Positions 33,147 through 40,905 of a stretch of DNA of 40,905 nt are shown here, one piece after another. This stretch comes from Paenibacillus barengoltzii NBRC 101215 (GTDB lineage Bacteria > Bacillota > Bacilli > Paenibacillales > Paenibacillaceae), in contig NZ_BILV01000057.1 in NCBI RefSeq assembly GCF_004000745.1, positions 1 to 40,905 of the forward strand. Direction: 5' to 3'. Position 1 is the first letter of the stretch; each line of letters begins with the position of its first letter. A program made the translations under genes and the position numbers. The notes under the pieces were generated by a model that was given only the letters and a program-made list of their open reading frames with translations, was not told the origin of the DNA and did not search any database.

Positions 33147-33200
33147 GTTCACAAATTGTTCAAAAATCCGAAAACCCGCACCACAAAAGGTTTTGTGAAC
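33147..33200 (-). promoter_or_regulatory. inverted TTTGTGAAC motifs upstream of the cta promoter
   Basis: GTTCACAAA (33147-33155) and TTTGTGAAC (33192-33200) form inverted 9-bp copies 14-67 bp upstream of the -35 box. The motif resembles the ResD TTTGTGAA box, and ResD is known to activate respiratory genes in Bacillus; this is suggestive only. Confidence 0.4.
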
Positions 33201-33553
33201 GTTTTCCCCAGTTCGACACCAAGTGAAAAGGCTGCCAATTTTGAACAAAACTCGGTGAATTGTGACGATTGCCTGCTCTGCTTCATTTTTGACATTTCTT
33301 CAAACTTTATTTCATTTCAGCAGAAGAAATTTAAACATTCTTCAGGTTAGGCATGAAGACGTGGGAGCTGTGCGGTGGCTGTACGGGTGCATGCAGGGGG
33401 AGTCTGGGAGTTTGAAGTTGTGCTGCAGAGAGTTACATTGCCGTGCTGCGAGTAGTAGAAAAAAGTGGCTATGGGGGAACGTGGTGGTGCGATCTGCGGC
33501 GCTAAACTTGTTGAAATAGTGAGAAACGAGTGGTTTGCTGCGAAACATGTAAC
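33201..33553. other. non-coding stretch, nothing identified
   Basis: About 350 bases without a convincing reading frame, ribosome site or hairpin. The short frames crossing it have no ribosome site and no family resemblance. The first half is AT-rich; the second half is G-rich on the plus strand. Confidence 0.5.
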
Positions 33554-33740
33554 TCTAACGGAACGTAGCGACCTTATTTACACATTTCCCGGCTATTTCC
33601 CGCTGTAACGGAACCAGATGACCTTATTCCACGTTATGGGCTGCCAATTCCCCATCCCCGCTCCAAATAAGGTCTCCTGGTTCCATTAGAAATCAAGGCG
33701 CCGGCCTACTGGCCAAATAACGGCTCTATGTTCCGTTAGA
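33554..33740. repeat. four-copy palindromic repeat cluster
   Basis: Four 26-bp copies of TCTAACGGAAC-N7-CCTTATTT: two forward (33554-33579, 33604-33629) and two inverted (33665-33690, 33715-33740). Start-to-start distances are 50, 61 and 50 bp, so copy 1 pairs with 4 and copy 2 with 3. The whole could fold as nested arms on either strand. No reading frame. Confidence 0.8.
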
Positions 33741-33741
33741 A

Positions 33742-33769
33742 CAAAAGAAAAAGAGAGCTTCCGCTCTCT
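33742..33769 (-). terminator. terminator of map
   Basis: Stem AGAGAGC/GCTCTCT, 4-base loop, then TTTTCTTTTG on the minus strand, starting 10 bases after the map stop. Confidence 0.85.
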
Positions 33770-33778
33770 TCGTCCACA

Positions 33779-34534
33779 TTATTCCCCGTTGGTCAATACC
33801 AACGGTCCATCCTCCGTGATCGCCAGCGTGTGTTCATAATGCGCGCCAAGGCTGCCATCCGCGGTACGAATCGTCCAGCCGTCGTCCTCCCACAACACCG
33901 CACCGGTTTCCCCGCCGGTGAAGATCGGCTCGATCGTGATCACCATCCCCGGTCGCAGCGTCACTCCCGTGCGCGGCCGGCCGAAGTTCGGCACGTCCGG
34001 CGCTTCGTGCATCGACTGGCCGATGCCGTGGCCGATGAGCGGCTTCACAATGCCGATGTTCGCGGCCTGCGCTACGTGCTGCACCGCATATCCGATATCC
34101 CCGATCTTGTTGCCGGGGACGGCCTGCGCAATGCCAGCCATGAGCGCCCGCTCGGTGGTCGTCAACAGCTTCTCCGCCTCAGCGCTCACTTGACCGATCC
34201 GGTAAGACCAGGCGGAATCGGCCATCCAGCCGTTTTTGCCTACGACAATGTCGATTGTGACGATGTCTCCTAGCGCCAGCTTCCGATCGCCCGGGAACCC
34301 GTGGCAAACCACGTCATTAACCGACGCACATGTCGCAAACGGAAAGCCGTGGTATCCCTTCTGCTCCGCCTTAGCTCCTCGCTTCGCCAGAAACGACTCT
34401 ACGAAAGCATCAATTTCCAGGGTCGTAATTCCCGGTCCGATCATTTTGGCGATTTCGCGGTGGCACTCGGCCAATATCCGTCCCGCCTCACGGATCCGCT
34501 TGATTTCCTCTTTGGTTTTTATGCGTACCTTCAC
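33779..34534 (-). CDS. map: type I methionine aminopeptidase
   Basis: Removes the initiator methionine from nascent proteins. 251 residues, type I length. The five metal ligands are visible: Asp95 (VTIDIVVG), Asp106 (MADSAW), His in GHGIGQSMHE, Glu in ITIEPIF and Glu in AHYEHT. GTG 34534 has AAGGAG 8 bases upstream. Not in the usual ribosomal secY-adk-map context, so this is probably a second, stand-alone paralogue (B. subtilis has such a copy, YflG). Confidence 0.95.
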   Translation of the reverse strand: MKVRIKTKEEIKRIREAGRILAECHREIAKMIGPGITTLEIDAFVESFLAKRGAKAEQKGYHGFPFATCASVNDVVCHGFPGDRKLALGDIVTIDIVVGKNGWMADSAWSYRIGQVSAEAEKLLTTTERALMAGIAQAVPGNKIGDIGYAVQHVAQAANIGIVKPLIGHGIGQSMHEAPDVPNFGRPRTGVTLRPGMVITIEPIFTGGETGAVLWEDDGWTIRTADGSLGAHYEHTLAITEDGPLVLTNGE

Positions 34535-34612
34535 ATCTTGTTCTCCTTCCGCTGCCGCACGACGATTGATTTCGTGATGTTCCCGTCAGTTTAATATATG
34601 TGGGAACAGCAG

Positions 34613-34650
34613 AAAAAAACCGTCCCGAACGCCCAAGGCGCCGGAACGGC
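34613..34650 (-). terminator. terminator of the 62-residue protein gene
   Basis: Stem CCGTTCC/GGGACGG (one G-T pair) with inner CGCC/GGCG pairing and seven T residues on the minus strand. Confidence 0.78.
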
Positions 34651-34675
34651 GAATATGCTTCGATTCAAATGGTCT

Positions 34676-34864
34676 TCAGGAAACAGACGAGTCCAATTTC
34701 CCGAGCTCATGCTCAACCAGGTGGGTCAATTCCTCTTCATAGCCGCCCATAATCCGATACTTGCGTACATATTCTTTCACGAACTTCTTCGGATCTTTCG
34801 GTCTGAAGATTCGGGTCATTTCCCGTAAACTTTCTTTCACTTCATCATGACCTTTTGTTGCCAT
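34676..34864 (-). CDS. small acidic/basic helical protein, unknown
   Basis: 62 residues, mostly helical and highly charged (HDEVKESLREMTRIFRPKDPKKFVKEYVRKYRIMGGYEEELTHLVEHELGKL). ATG 34864 has GGAGGG 7 bases upstream and a strong terminator follows, so it is a real monocistronic gene. No family recognised. No cysteines or membrane segment. Confidence 0.75.
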   Translation of the reverse strand: MATKGHDEVKESLREMTRIFRPKDPKKFVKEYVRKYRIMGGYEEELTHLVEHELGKLDSSVS

Positions 34865-35134
34865 ACTGATTCCCTCCCAGAACGCTTAAGGTAAATGCTC
34901 CGATTTTGCGATGCCGAAAAGTGCGGGTTCAGATTCATGAAGCTATGCCGGCTATTTAGTTGTAATGGAAAGACCTCCTATTCCCTTATTGTAACATATT
35001 CAGAAGAAGGTTTCAGCTTTCTTCCAATCGTACATTTTTTATCCGCTTCACCTAATACTATTTATAAACGGGTGCAGGGGCAAACTACAAGCAGTTGAAT
35101 GTCATTGCTGGACTTGAAGAGGAGGGATACATCC

Positions 35135-36304
35135 ATGACTTCCCAATCTCCAAAAATTCTGATTTTATATGCCAGCTACGGAGATGGACATTACCAAGCC
35201 TCCAAAGCGGTGGAAGCCAGCTTGCGAAGCCGAGGCGTATCCGACATTACACTGCTTGATCTGATGGCCGAAGCGCATCCGCTGATTAACGGACTGACGA
35301 AGTTCGTATATATGCAGAGCTTCAAAACCATCCCCGGCCTCTACGGTTGGGTCTATAACGCCACCAAACAGATGCCGCAAGAAGCGCCGCTGCTCGAGGT
35401 CATCAATTCGTTGGGCATGAACAAGCTGCAGCAAACCCTGCAACAAGCCCAGCCGAATCTGATCATCCACACCTTCCCCCAGCTTGCCATGCCTAGACTG
35501 CTGAAGCGGACCGGCCAATCCCTGCCGATGGCAAATATCATCACCGACTTTGACCTGCACGGACGGTGGATCCACTCCGGAGTCGACCGCTATTACGTCG
35601 CCACCGAGGACTTGAAGGCAGAAATGGTCAGCCGGGGAATCCCCGAGGAACGTATCCGAGTCAGCGGCATCCCGGTGAAGCCGGAGTTTCATTTGCAGCA
35701 TCCGGACAGACAAGAACGCCTCCCTGGTCCACTTCAAGAGCTTTTCGTAAAAAATCACACCAACAACAAAACCACCGTCCTGCTGATGGCAGGGGCTTAC
35801 GGTTCCATGCAGGGGGTACGCGAAGTAATAGAGCGGTTTATAGCACTGGAACATTACCGTGTGATCGCCGTTTGCGGCAGAAACCGTGAGCTTTACCGTG
35901 CACTGCATGAGCAGCTCCCTCCCCATTCAGACGTGCACCTCTTGGAATATGTTGATCAGGTCGCTGCCTTGATGCAACAATGCGACTGCATCGTAACCAA
36001 GCCGGGAGGGATCACCTTGTCCGAGGCGCTGGCTTGCCGACTGCCGGTGTTTGTCTATCGTCCTGTTCCCGGGCAAGAGCTCAATAATGCACGTTATTTG
36101 GCCCAAAAGGGCGTGGCCTGCATCACCCGAACCCCTGCAGAGCTGACCGAGGAAATCGATGCGCTATTCCAAGATCCACACCGGCTAACCGAGCTTCGCC
36201 AAAAAATAGAAAACCTCCGCCGGCCGGAAGCCGCGGAGGTGATTGCAGACGATATTTTAGAGCAGTGGTTCGCGCCCAAGCAGGCCGAGCTAGTTCTTTC
36301 ATAA
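35135..36304 (+). CDS. UgtP/MGDG-synthase-like glycosyltransferase
   Basis: GT28-type glycosyltransferase of 389 residues, resembling UgtP, which adds glucose from UDP-glucose to diacylglycerol to make the LTA lipid anchor. N-terminal MGDG-synthase domain KILILYASYGDGHYQASKAVEASL, acceptor region, then the C-terminal nucleotide-sugar site TTVLLMAGAYGSMQGVREVIE and CDCIVTKPGGITLSEALACRLPVFVYRPVPGQELNNARYL. Start ATG 35135 with GGAGGG 8 bases upstream; the ATG at 35099 lacks a site. Its role fits with the LTA-synthase-family gene elsewhere in the window, though they are not linked. Confidence 0.9.
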   Translation: MTSQSPKILILYASYGDGHYQASKAVEASLRSRGVSDITLLDLMAEAHPLINGLTKFVYMQSFKTIPGLYGWVYNATKQMPQEAPLLEVINSLGMNKLQQTLQQAQPNLIIHTFPQLAMPRLLKRTGQSLPMANIITDFDLHGRWIHSGVDRYYVATEDLKAEMVSRGIPEERIRVSGIPVKPEFHLQHPDRQERLPGPLQELFVKNHTNNKTTVLLMAGAYGSMQGVREVIERFIALEHYRVIAVCGRNRELYRALHEQLPPHSDVHLLEYVDQVAALMQQCDCIVTKPGGITLSEALACRLPVFVYRPVPGQELNNARYLAQKGVACITRTPAELTEEIDALFQDPHRLTELRQKIENLRRPEAAEVIADDILEQWFAPKQAELVLS

Positions 36305-36363
36305 GGGGGCTCGTCATACATTTAGGATAAGACAATCCTCTCCTGAAAGTAGGTGTCGTCCTG

Positions 36364-36702
36364 ATGTCCCCTTTTAAATCATCCACCGGCCTCTACGAAA
36401 ATGTCGCCGGCTTCCTGTGCTACTTGCTTGCGTTTGTGGGTGGAGTTGCGTTTCTCGTGCTCGAGAAGCGCAGCCGATACGTGCTGTTCCACGCCCTGCA
36501 GTCGGTTATGCTGTTTGGCGGGTTGATGCTGGCTCATGCCTTGTCCGGCTTTCTACCGGTCATCGGCGTGGTCGTCAATCTGCTCTTGACCGTGCTGGGC
36601 GTTACCCTTTGGGTGGTCATGATGCTGGCTGCGCTCCAGGGCAAATGGCTGAAGCTGCCTTGGATCGGCGAACTCGCAGAAAAACAGCTGCAACGGATGT
36701 AA
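36364..36702 (+). CDS. Tic20/DUF4870-like small membrane protein
   Basis: 112 residues with three hydrophobic helices (about 15-32, 45-62, 68-92). The pattern ENVAGFLCYLLAFVGGVAFLVLEKRSRYVLFHALQSVMLFGGLML matches DUF4870/Tic20-like proteins, widespread and of unknown function. The start has AGGTG 8 bases upstream. It lies 60 bases after the glucosyltransferase, possibly cotranscribed. Confidence 0.82.
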   Translation: MSPFKSSTGLYENVAGFLCYLLAFVGGVAFLVLEKRSRYVLFHALQSVMLFGGLMLAHALSGFLPVIGVVVNLLLTVLGVTLWVVMMLAALQGKWLKLPWIGELAEKQLQRM

Positions 36703-36727
36703 TTCACCCGCGAGACCGAGGCACATT

Positions 36728-38095
36728 TTATGCGGTAGCTTTGGCGGTTTCGCTTGGTTCAGCAGCCCCATTCAGCTCAGCTGCCTTGCGTTGGCCCTTC
36801 CAGCCGTTAAACAGCAAGTTCAGCACAATCGCCGTAAAGCTGCCGGCAACGATACCATTGTCCACCAGAATCTGCAGCTTAGCTGGCAGTTGGTCGAACA
36901 GCTCCGGCATCACGGTCACACCCAGCCCCATGCCGACGGAACAAGCGATGATCAGCAGATTTTCATGCCGGTTCAAATCCACTTGGTCCCCCAGCATCCG
37001 AACACCGGAGGACAACACGAGGCCAAATAACGCGATCATCGCTCCGCCGAGCACCGACGTCGGCACGAGCTGCGTTAATGCAGCGATCTTAGGTACGAAG
37101 CCGATCAAGATTAACAGCGCACCGGCTACTACGATGACGTCCCGGGTTTTCACCCGGCTCATTTGGACAAGCCCGACATTTTGAGAATACGTTGTGTACG
37201 GAAACGAGTTGAAAATCCCGCCAAGCATGATCGCCAGCCCTTCCGCCCGATACCCCCGCGTCAAATCCTTATCCGTAATTTCTTTATCCACGATTTTGCC
37301 AAGCGCCATAAAGACGCCGGTCGACTCGGCAACGCTCACGATCGCGACCAGAATCATCGTCAAAATCGCCGAAGCGTGAAACGTAGGTGCACCAAAATAA
37401 AACGGTTGTACCGCATGAAACCAGCTGGCTTCCTTCAGCGGCGTCAAATCCACTTTACCGGCAAGCGCCGCCACCAGCGTCCCGGCAATCAGCCCCAGCA
37501 AGACGGAGATGGAACGCAGAAAGCCCTTGGCAAAACGGTTCATCAAAATCACGAACAGCAATACCCCAAAGCCCAGCGCGAGATTCAGCGGACTCCCAAA
37601 GTCGGGATTGTCCCCTGGACTGCCGCCGCCAAGATCCGTAATCGCCACCGGGATCAGCGTAACGCCGATAATCGTGACCACGGAGCCGGTAACCACCGGC
37701 GGAAACAACGCAATCAGCTTGCCAAACAAACCGGCAAACAGGAAAACAAACAGCCCGGAGGCAATAATTGCGCCGTAAATCGCGGAGACCCCTGCGCCGT
37801 CGGTCAGCCCGATGGTAATCATCGGCGACACCGCTTGAAATGCGCAGCCCAGCATGACCGGAAGCCCGATGCCAAACAGGCGGTTGCCCCAGACTTGAAG
37901 CAACGTGGCGACACCGCAGGCCAACAGGTCGATGGCGATCAGGTAAGTCAACTGCTGATTAGTAAAATCAAGCGCTCCCCCAACGATCAACGGGACGATG
38001 ACAGCCCCGGCATACATCGCCAGTACGTGCTGCAGTCCTAATGAAAAGGTTTTAAGCGGATGACGGTGTTTCTGAAAAATACGTTCCCGTTTCAT
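36728..38095 (-). CDS. pbuX: xanthine permease (NCS2 family)
   Basis: Xanthine:cation symporter of the nucleobase-cation-symporter-2 family, 455 residues and about fourteen helices. Motifs: LGLQHVLAMYAGAVIVPLIVGGAL, the QAVSP segment, ESTGVFMALGKIVDKEIT and NSFPYTTYSQNVGLVQMSRVKTRDV (substrate-motif region). Second gene of the xpt-pbuX operon, 35 bases after xpt, with GGAGGAA upstream. Controlled with xpt by the guanine riboswitch. Confidence 0.95.
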   Translation of the reverse strand: MKRERIFQKHRHPLKTFSLGLQHVLAMYAGAVIVPLIVGGALDFTNQQLTYLIAIDLLACGVATLLQVWGNRLFGIGLPVMLGCAFQAVSPMITIGLTDGAGVSAIYGAIIASGLFVFLFAGLFGKLIALFPPVVTGSVVTIIGVTLIPVAITDLGGGSPGDNPDFGSPLNLALGFGVLLFVILMNRFAKGFLRSISVLLGLIAGTLVAALAGKVDLTPLKEASWFHAVQPFYFGAPTFHASAILTMILVAIVSVAESTGVFMALGKIVDKEITDKDLTRGYRAEGLAIMLGGIFNSFPYTTYSQNVGLVQMSRVKTRDVIVVAGALLILIGFVPKIAALTQLVPTSVLGGAMIALFGLVLSSGVRMLGDQVDLNRHENLLIIACSVGMGLGVTVMPELFDQLPAKLQILVDNGIVAGSFTAIVLNLLFNGWKGQRKAAELNGAAEPSETAKATA

Positions 38096-38130
38096 AAAAA
38101 TCTGGTTCCTCCCCGATTTAATAGTTCATC

Positions 38131-38739
<609 letters not shown>

Positions 38740-38765
38740 TCAATCATTCATCACATGAACTAAAC

Positions 38766-38799
38766 GCAAAAAAGCCCATTTCTCAACGGAAATGGACTT
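38766..38799 (-). terminator. riboswitch-controlled intrinsic terminator of xpt-pbuX
   Basis: Stem AAGTCCATTTC/GAAATGGGCTT with one G-T pair, a 6-base loop and TTTTTT on the minus strand. Lies between the guanine aptamer and xpt, the standard expression platform that ends transcription when guanine is bound. Confidence 0.9.
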
Positions 38800-38905
38800 T
38801 AAATTTAGAAAGCACCGAATAAGCCCGAACAGCAATACCAAGCGATCAGGACGGCTAGAAGCCCAAAGCTGATCCCCTTGATTCCCGAGCACATGCGAGG
38901 CGGTA

Positions 38906-38977
38906 CTTTCCGTAGTCCGATCATTTCCGGTGATCAGGTAGAGACGTGCAGGCCCATTCCTGCACTTATACGGAAAA
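38906..38977 (-). promoter_or_regulatory. guanine (purine) riboswitch aptamer
   Basis: Minus-strand aptamer: P1 arms TTTCCGTA/TACGGAAA, the TATAA junction, P2 GTGCAGG/CCTGCAC with loop AATGGG, the GTCTCTACC junction and P3 TGATC/GATCG around ACCGGAAAT. The specificity base in the last junction (GGACTACGG) is C, which selects guanine over adenine. Matches the xpt riboswitch in every segment. Confidence 0.95.
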
Positions 38978-39118
38978 TTCATGGATTCATATATAACACA
39001 CAATGCTAGAAGTATAACGCATTCCGCCCGGGTAGAGAAAGAGGAATCTTTTAGGGTTCTGTGAAAACTTTGCAAAGCCCTGCGCGAAGCAGTGCCGTCT
39101 AACCGCACCAGAGCTGGT

Positions 39119-39424
39119 TTACAGCGGCTTCGGCTCCTGCGGCAATAGATGGGTGAGCAACGTTTTTAACTCGCCGTCTTCTTTGTACATCTTCTCCCCT
39201 GTGTCAAGGCGGCGTACCCGGATCTCGCTGTAATCAGCACCGGCTTCCGTCGGCTTAAACACCAGATGCTCCCAATCTTCTAAACGCAGCTTATATCCCA
39301 TCTCATCGAACATTTGCAGATAGTCCGCTTCGGTTGGCGTCTTTCCTTGATCGAGAAAAAGCAATCCGCGCAGGTGCTTCACTTCATCCTTATGTACGAC
39401 GTCAAAATGTACAATGCATTCCAT
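39119..39424 (-). CDS. hypothetical protein, 101 residues
   Basis: Begins MECIVHFDVVHKDEVKHLRGLLFLDQGKTPTEADYLQMFDEMGYKLRLEDWEHLVFKP and ends in TGEKMYKEDGELKTLLTHLLP. Soluble, alpha/beta composition, no recognised family. Start ATG 39424 has AGGAG 10 bases upstream; the frame is open to 39526 but the extra part is basic and lacks a site. No terminator seen after it. Confidence 0.7.
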   Translation of the reverse strand: MECIVHFDVVHKDEVKHLRGLLFLDQGKTPTEADYLQMFDEMGYKLRLEDWEHLVFKPTEAGADYSEIRVRRLDTGEKMYKEDGELKTLLTHLLPQEPKPL

Positions 39425-39694
39425 GTGCTGCACGCTCCTGTATCCTGTTCTATGCGGTATAGCATCTCCTGCAGCAGGCAGTCGCATCCACTTGAAGCCG
39501 AGCGCCCGCGATAAGAAAAACGGCACGACAGCTGCGGAGCTGCTGGGATTCCCTAACCCAGCCCCTGGGCCGCCGTACCGGCGTAGACCGCATGCTCTTA
39601 ACTATACTTACGAATCAGCGTGCGGCTGCGGCAGTATACTTTTTGACAACCTGATGAACTTTTTGAAGCAACCAGCCGTTCCCGCAGTACGACG
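39425..39694. other. spacer, nothing convincing
   Basis: About 270 bases between two minus-strand genes. A -10-like TATACT lies near 39637-39642 on the minus strand without a matching -35, plus a short CTGGG/CCCAG hairpin. No gene supported. Confidence 0.4.
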
Positions 39695-40498
39695 CTAGAT
39701 TTGTTCAGAGCCGCAATGCGGGCACCATTTTGTCCCTTTGACCAGCGTCGACGAACAGATTTGGCATTTCACCGTAGCCACTCCGCCGATGATCACTTCA
39801 GGTTCATCCAAATTCTCCGGTTGTGGAGCGACAGCGTCCTGCTTCCAGCTGCGAATACGGCGATCCAGCTCCTCCTGACGTCTGCGTTCCCGCTCCAGCT
39901 CGCGCTGGAGACGCTCTTCTTCCTCAGGATCGATCGGCTTCACCGCTTCCGATACGGGCTCTGGCTCCCGCTGCTCCGCTTTCTCCCGAACAAGGGACGC
40001 AGCAAGCTCCAGCGTATCCATCTCGTCCACCTCGACTTGCTTCATCACAGGCGGCTCGACACTCGCGGCGGCCTCGCTGGCTGCCGGGGACTTCACCGGC
40101 TCCTGGACCGGCTTCAGCAGCTCGGTTGGAACGGCTCGCTTCGCCACGGCCAGCTTATGGCCGCAGTATTGGCAGAACAAGGCATCCTCCGCGACGTTCC
40201 GACCGCAGGCGCCGCATAAGCGCTCATTCTTGAGCTCGGCGATTTTCATCCGAATCTCGTCGCGTTCCTCCGTCAGCAGATCGCAGGTTTTGGCCAGTTC
40301 GAGCATCTCTTTCTCCGCTGCAGCCATATCCTTCTTCCGATAAGCTTCATAGAACACTTCGCCCATTTTATGAAAATATAAATCAAGCTCACGTTCGATA
40401 TTTGAAATTTGAGTGTTTAGTTTACTAATCTCCACGACATTTTGCGCGCGATCGGTAACCTTGCCCGCACCGTCTTTCAAGCGTTGTAAAATTTTCAT
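39695..40498 (-). CDS. double zinc-ribbon protein with coiled coil
   Basis: 267 residues: an N-terminal helical coiled coil (about 20-92), a first zinc ribbon with Cys95/98 and Cys109/112 (CGACGRN...FCQYCGH), a Pro/Glu/Ala-rich linker, a charged coiled coil (about 185-220, EEEERLQRELERERRRQEELDRR) and a second zinc ribbon at the end (CQIC...WCPHCGSEQI). Function unknown; such proteins may scaffold complexes. ATG 40498 has GGGAGGA upstream, and an extended -10 TGGTATGAT lies at about 40529-40537 on the minus strand. Confidence 0.82.
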   Translation of the reverse strand: MKILQRLKDGAGKVTDRAQNVVEISKLNTQISNIERELDLYFHKMGEVFYEAYRKKDMAAAEKEMLELAKTCDLLTEERDEIRMKIAELKNERLCGACGRNVAEDALFCQYCGHKLAVAKRAVPTELLKPVQEPVKSPAASEAAASVEPPVMKQVEVDEMDTLELAASLVREKAEQREPEPVSEAVKPIDPEEEERLQRELERERRRQEELDRRIRSWKQDAVAPQPENLDEPEVIIGGVATVKCQICSSTLVKGTKWCPHCGSEQI

Positions 40499-40769
40499 GA
40501 CATGATTCCTCCCCGCGAAATATTCATAATCATACCAGATTTTGCAGCCCCATGAAACCGTCCTGCGACTCAGGAAGCGGCCTCTTCGGGTTCTCCGCGG
40601 CCATCCAGCTCCAATTTAGGGACTCACATGCCCCTTGGCGCTTCCCTGCTGGCCGCAGCGAATATTTCGGGGTGGGTGTGGCGAGGACGCGGCCAAGAAG
40701 GGGACGCGCATGCTACAGCGCGGCTTCTAGGCGCCGGCACCGGGAGGCCGGACTGACCATGCCCAGCGG
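40499..40769. other. GC-rich spacer
   Basis: No gene supported. Contains the promoter candidate of the zinc-ribbon gene near its lower end and a strong hairpin at 40747-40779. Base composition rises sharply toward the window edge. Confidence 0.4.
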
Positions 40770-40779
40770 TCAGTCCGGC
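40747..40779 (-). terminator. strong hairpin over the end of the last gene
   Basis: Perfect 12-bp stem GCCGGACTGACC/GGTCAGTCCGGC with a 9-base loop. The TGA stop of the neighbouring frame (40770-40772) lies in one arm. No T run follows on either side, so it is a terminator-like hairpin rather than a classical one. Confidence 0.45.
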
Positions 40780-40905
40780 TTGCGGCGCAGCGGGGCGGCG
40801 AGTGCCTCCGCCCGCTGCATGACCCGCTCGGCGACGAGCGCCAGCCCCGTCGCCGCCCCCCGCACGCCGGGCAGCAGCGCTGCCCATGGCGCGGGGTCCG
40901 GGCCC
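40770..40905 (-). CDS. C-terminal end of an unidentified GC-rich gene (cut by window edge)
   Basis: The minus-strand frame entering from the edge reads PDPAPWAALLPGVRGAATGL, then LALVAERVMQRAEALAAP and ends LRRKPD before TGA. It is Ala/Leu/Arg rich and helical. The overlapping frame 40624-40887 looks like a shadow. No family can be named from 45 residues. Confidence 0.55.
   Translation of the reverse strand, partial: GPDPAPWAALLPGVRGAATGLALVAERVMQRAEALAAPLRRKPD

Noticed and set aside
33554..33740. CRISPR array
   Set aside because: Copies are in opposite orientations with only four units and variable centres; no cas genes.
37163..38041. 292-residue plus-strand frame within pbuX
   Set aside because: Antisense shadow of pbuX with Gln/Arg/His-rich composition and no ribosome site.
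40624..40887. 87-residue minus-strand frame near the window end
   Set aside because: Low-complexity Ala/Gly/Arg composition; the neighbouring frame ending at 40770 reads like a normal C-terminus and has a hairpin at its stop.

Overview
The window looks like chromosomal DNA of a Paenibacillus-type, spore-forming Firmicute. Supporting signs are lipoboxes on the secreted proteins, a Spo0E-family phosphatase, LTA-synthase and UgtP-like enzymes, a caa3 oxidase cluster in Bacillus order, a guanine-riboswitch xpt-pbuX operon, strong AGGAGG ribosome sites with many GTG/TTG starts, and moderate-to-high GC. No rRNA, tRNA, CRISPR array, prophage or complete insertion sequence was seen. Both ends are cut through genes.

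Region by region. 1-2591 (minus): an acetyltransferase and three ECF vitamin-transporter parts (T, a YkoE-type S, and a truncated A). The S-A pair has its own promoter covered by a perfect BirA-type (biotin) operator. 2781-4631: membrane-anchored hydrolase, Spo0E-like phosphatase (convergent and overlapping) and free-methionine-sulfoxide reductase. 4842-6932: a MutS2 paralogue lacking the Smr domain. 6980-7739: a gene-poor island with tandem minus-strand terminators, a hairpin-rich candidate RNA and a MITE-like repeat. 7740-13423: LTA-synthase-family enzyme, MATE exporter, divergent AraC regulator and phosphodiester glycosidase-family protein. 13558-14674: a CstR-like persulfide-sensing operon with two rhodanese proteins and a visible operator. 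14747-19366: a sugar ABC importer (binding protein, LacI regulator, two permeases; no ATPase) tied together by five copies of a GTAAACGTTTAC-type operator. 19447-22434: response regulator, histidine kinase and lipoprotein. 22658-22738: a probable dehydrogenase remnant. 22809-27262: a five-gene ABC/GntR operon laid out like B. subtilis yhcEFGHI. 27353-33133: ctaC-D-E-F-G plus a DUF420 protein. 33201-33778: long non-coding DNA ending in a symmetrical four-copy repeat. 33779-36702: map, a small conserved-looking protein, an UgtP-like glucosyltransferase and a small membrane protein. 36728-38977: xpt-pbuX with its guanine riboswitch. 39119-40905: a small hypothetical, a double zinc-ribbon protein and the end of an unidentified gene.

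Most regions are ordinary housekeeping. The most unusual items are the BirA-type operator in front of a YkoE-type transporter, the structured minus-strand RNA candidate near 7.1 kb, the four-copy palindromic repeat at 33.6 kb, the Smr-less MutS2, the CstR operon with a cysteine-less rhodanese partner, and the five-operator LacI regulon. Everything was read by eye; no database search was run.
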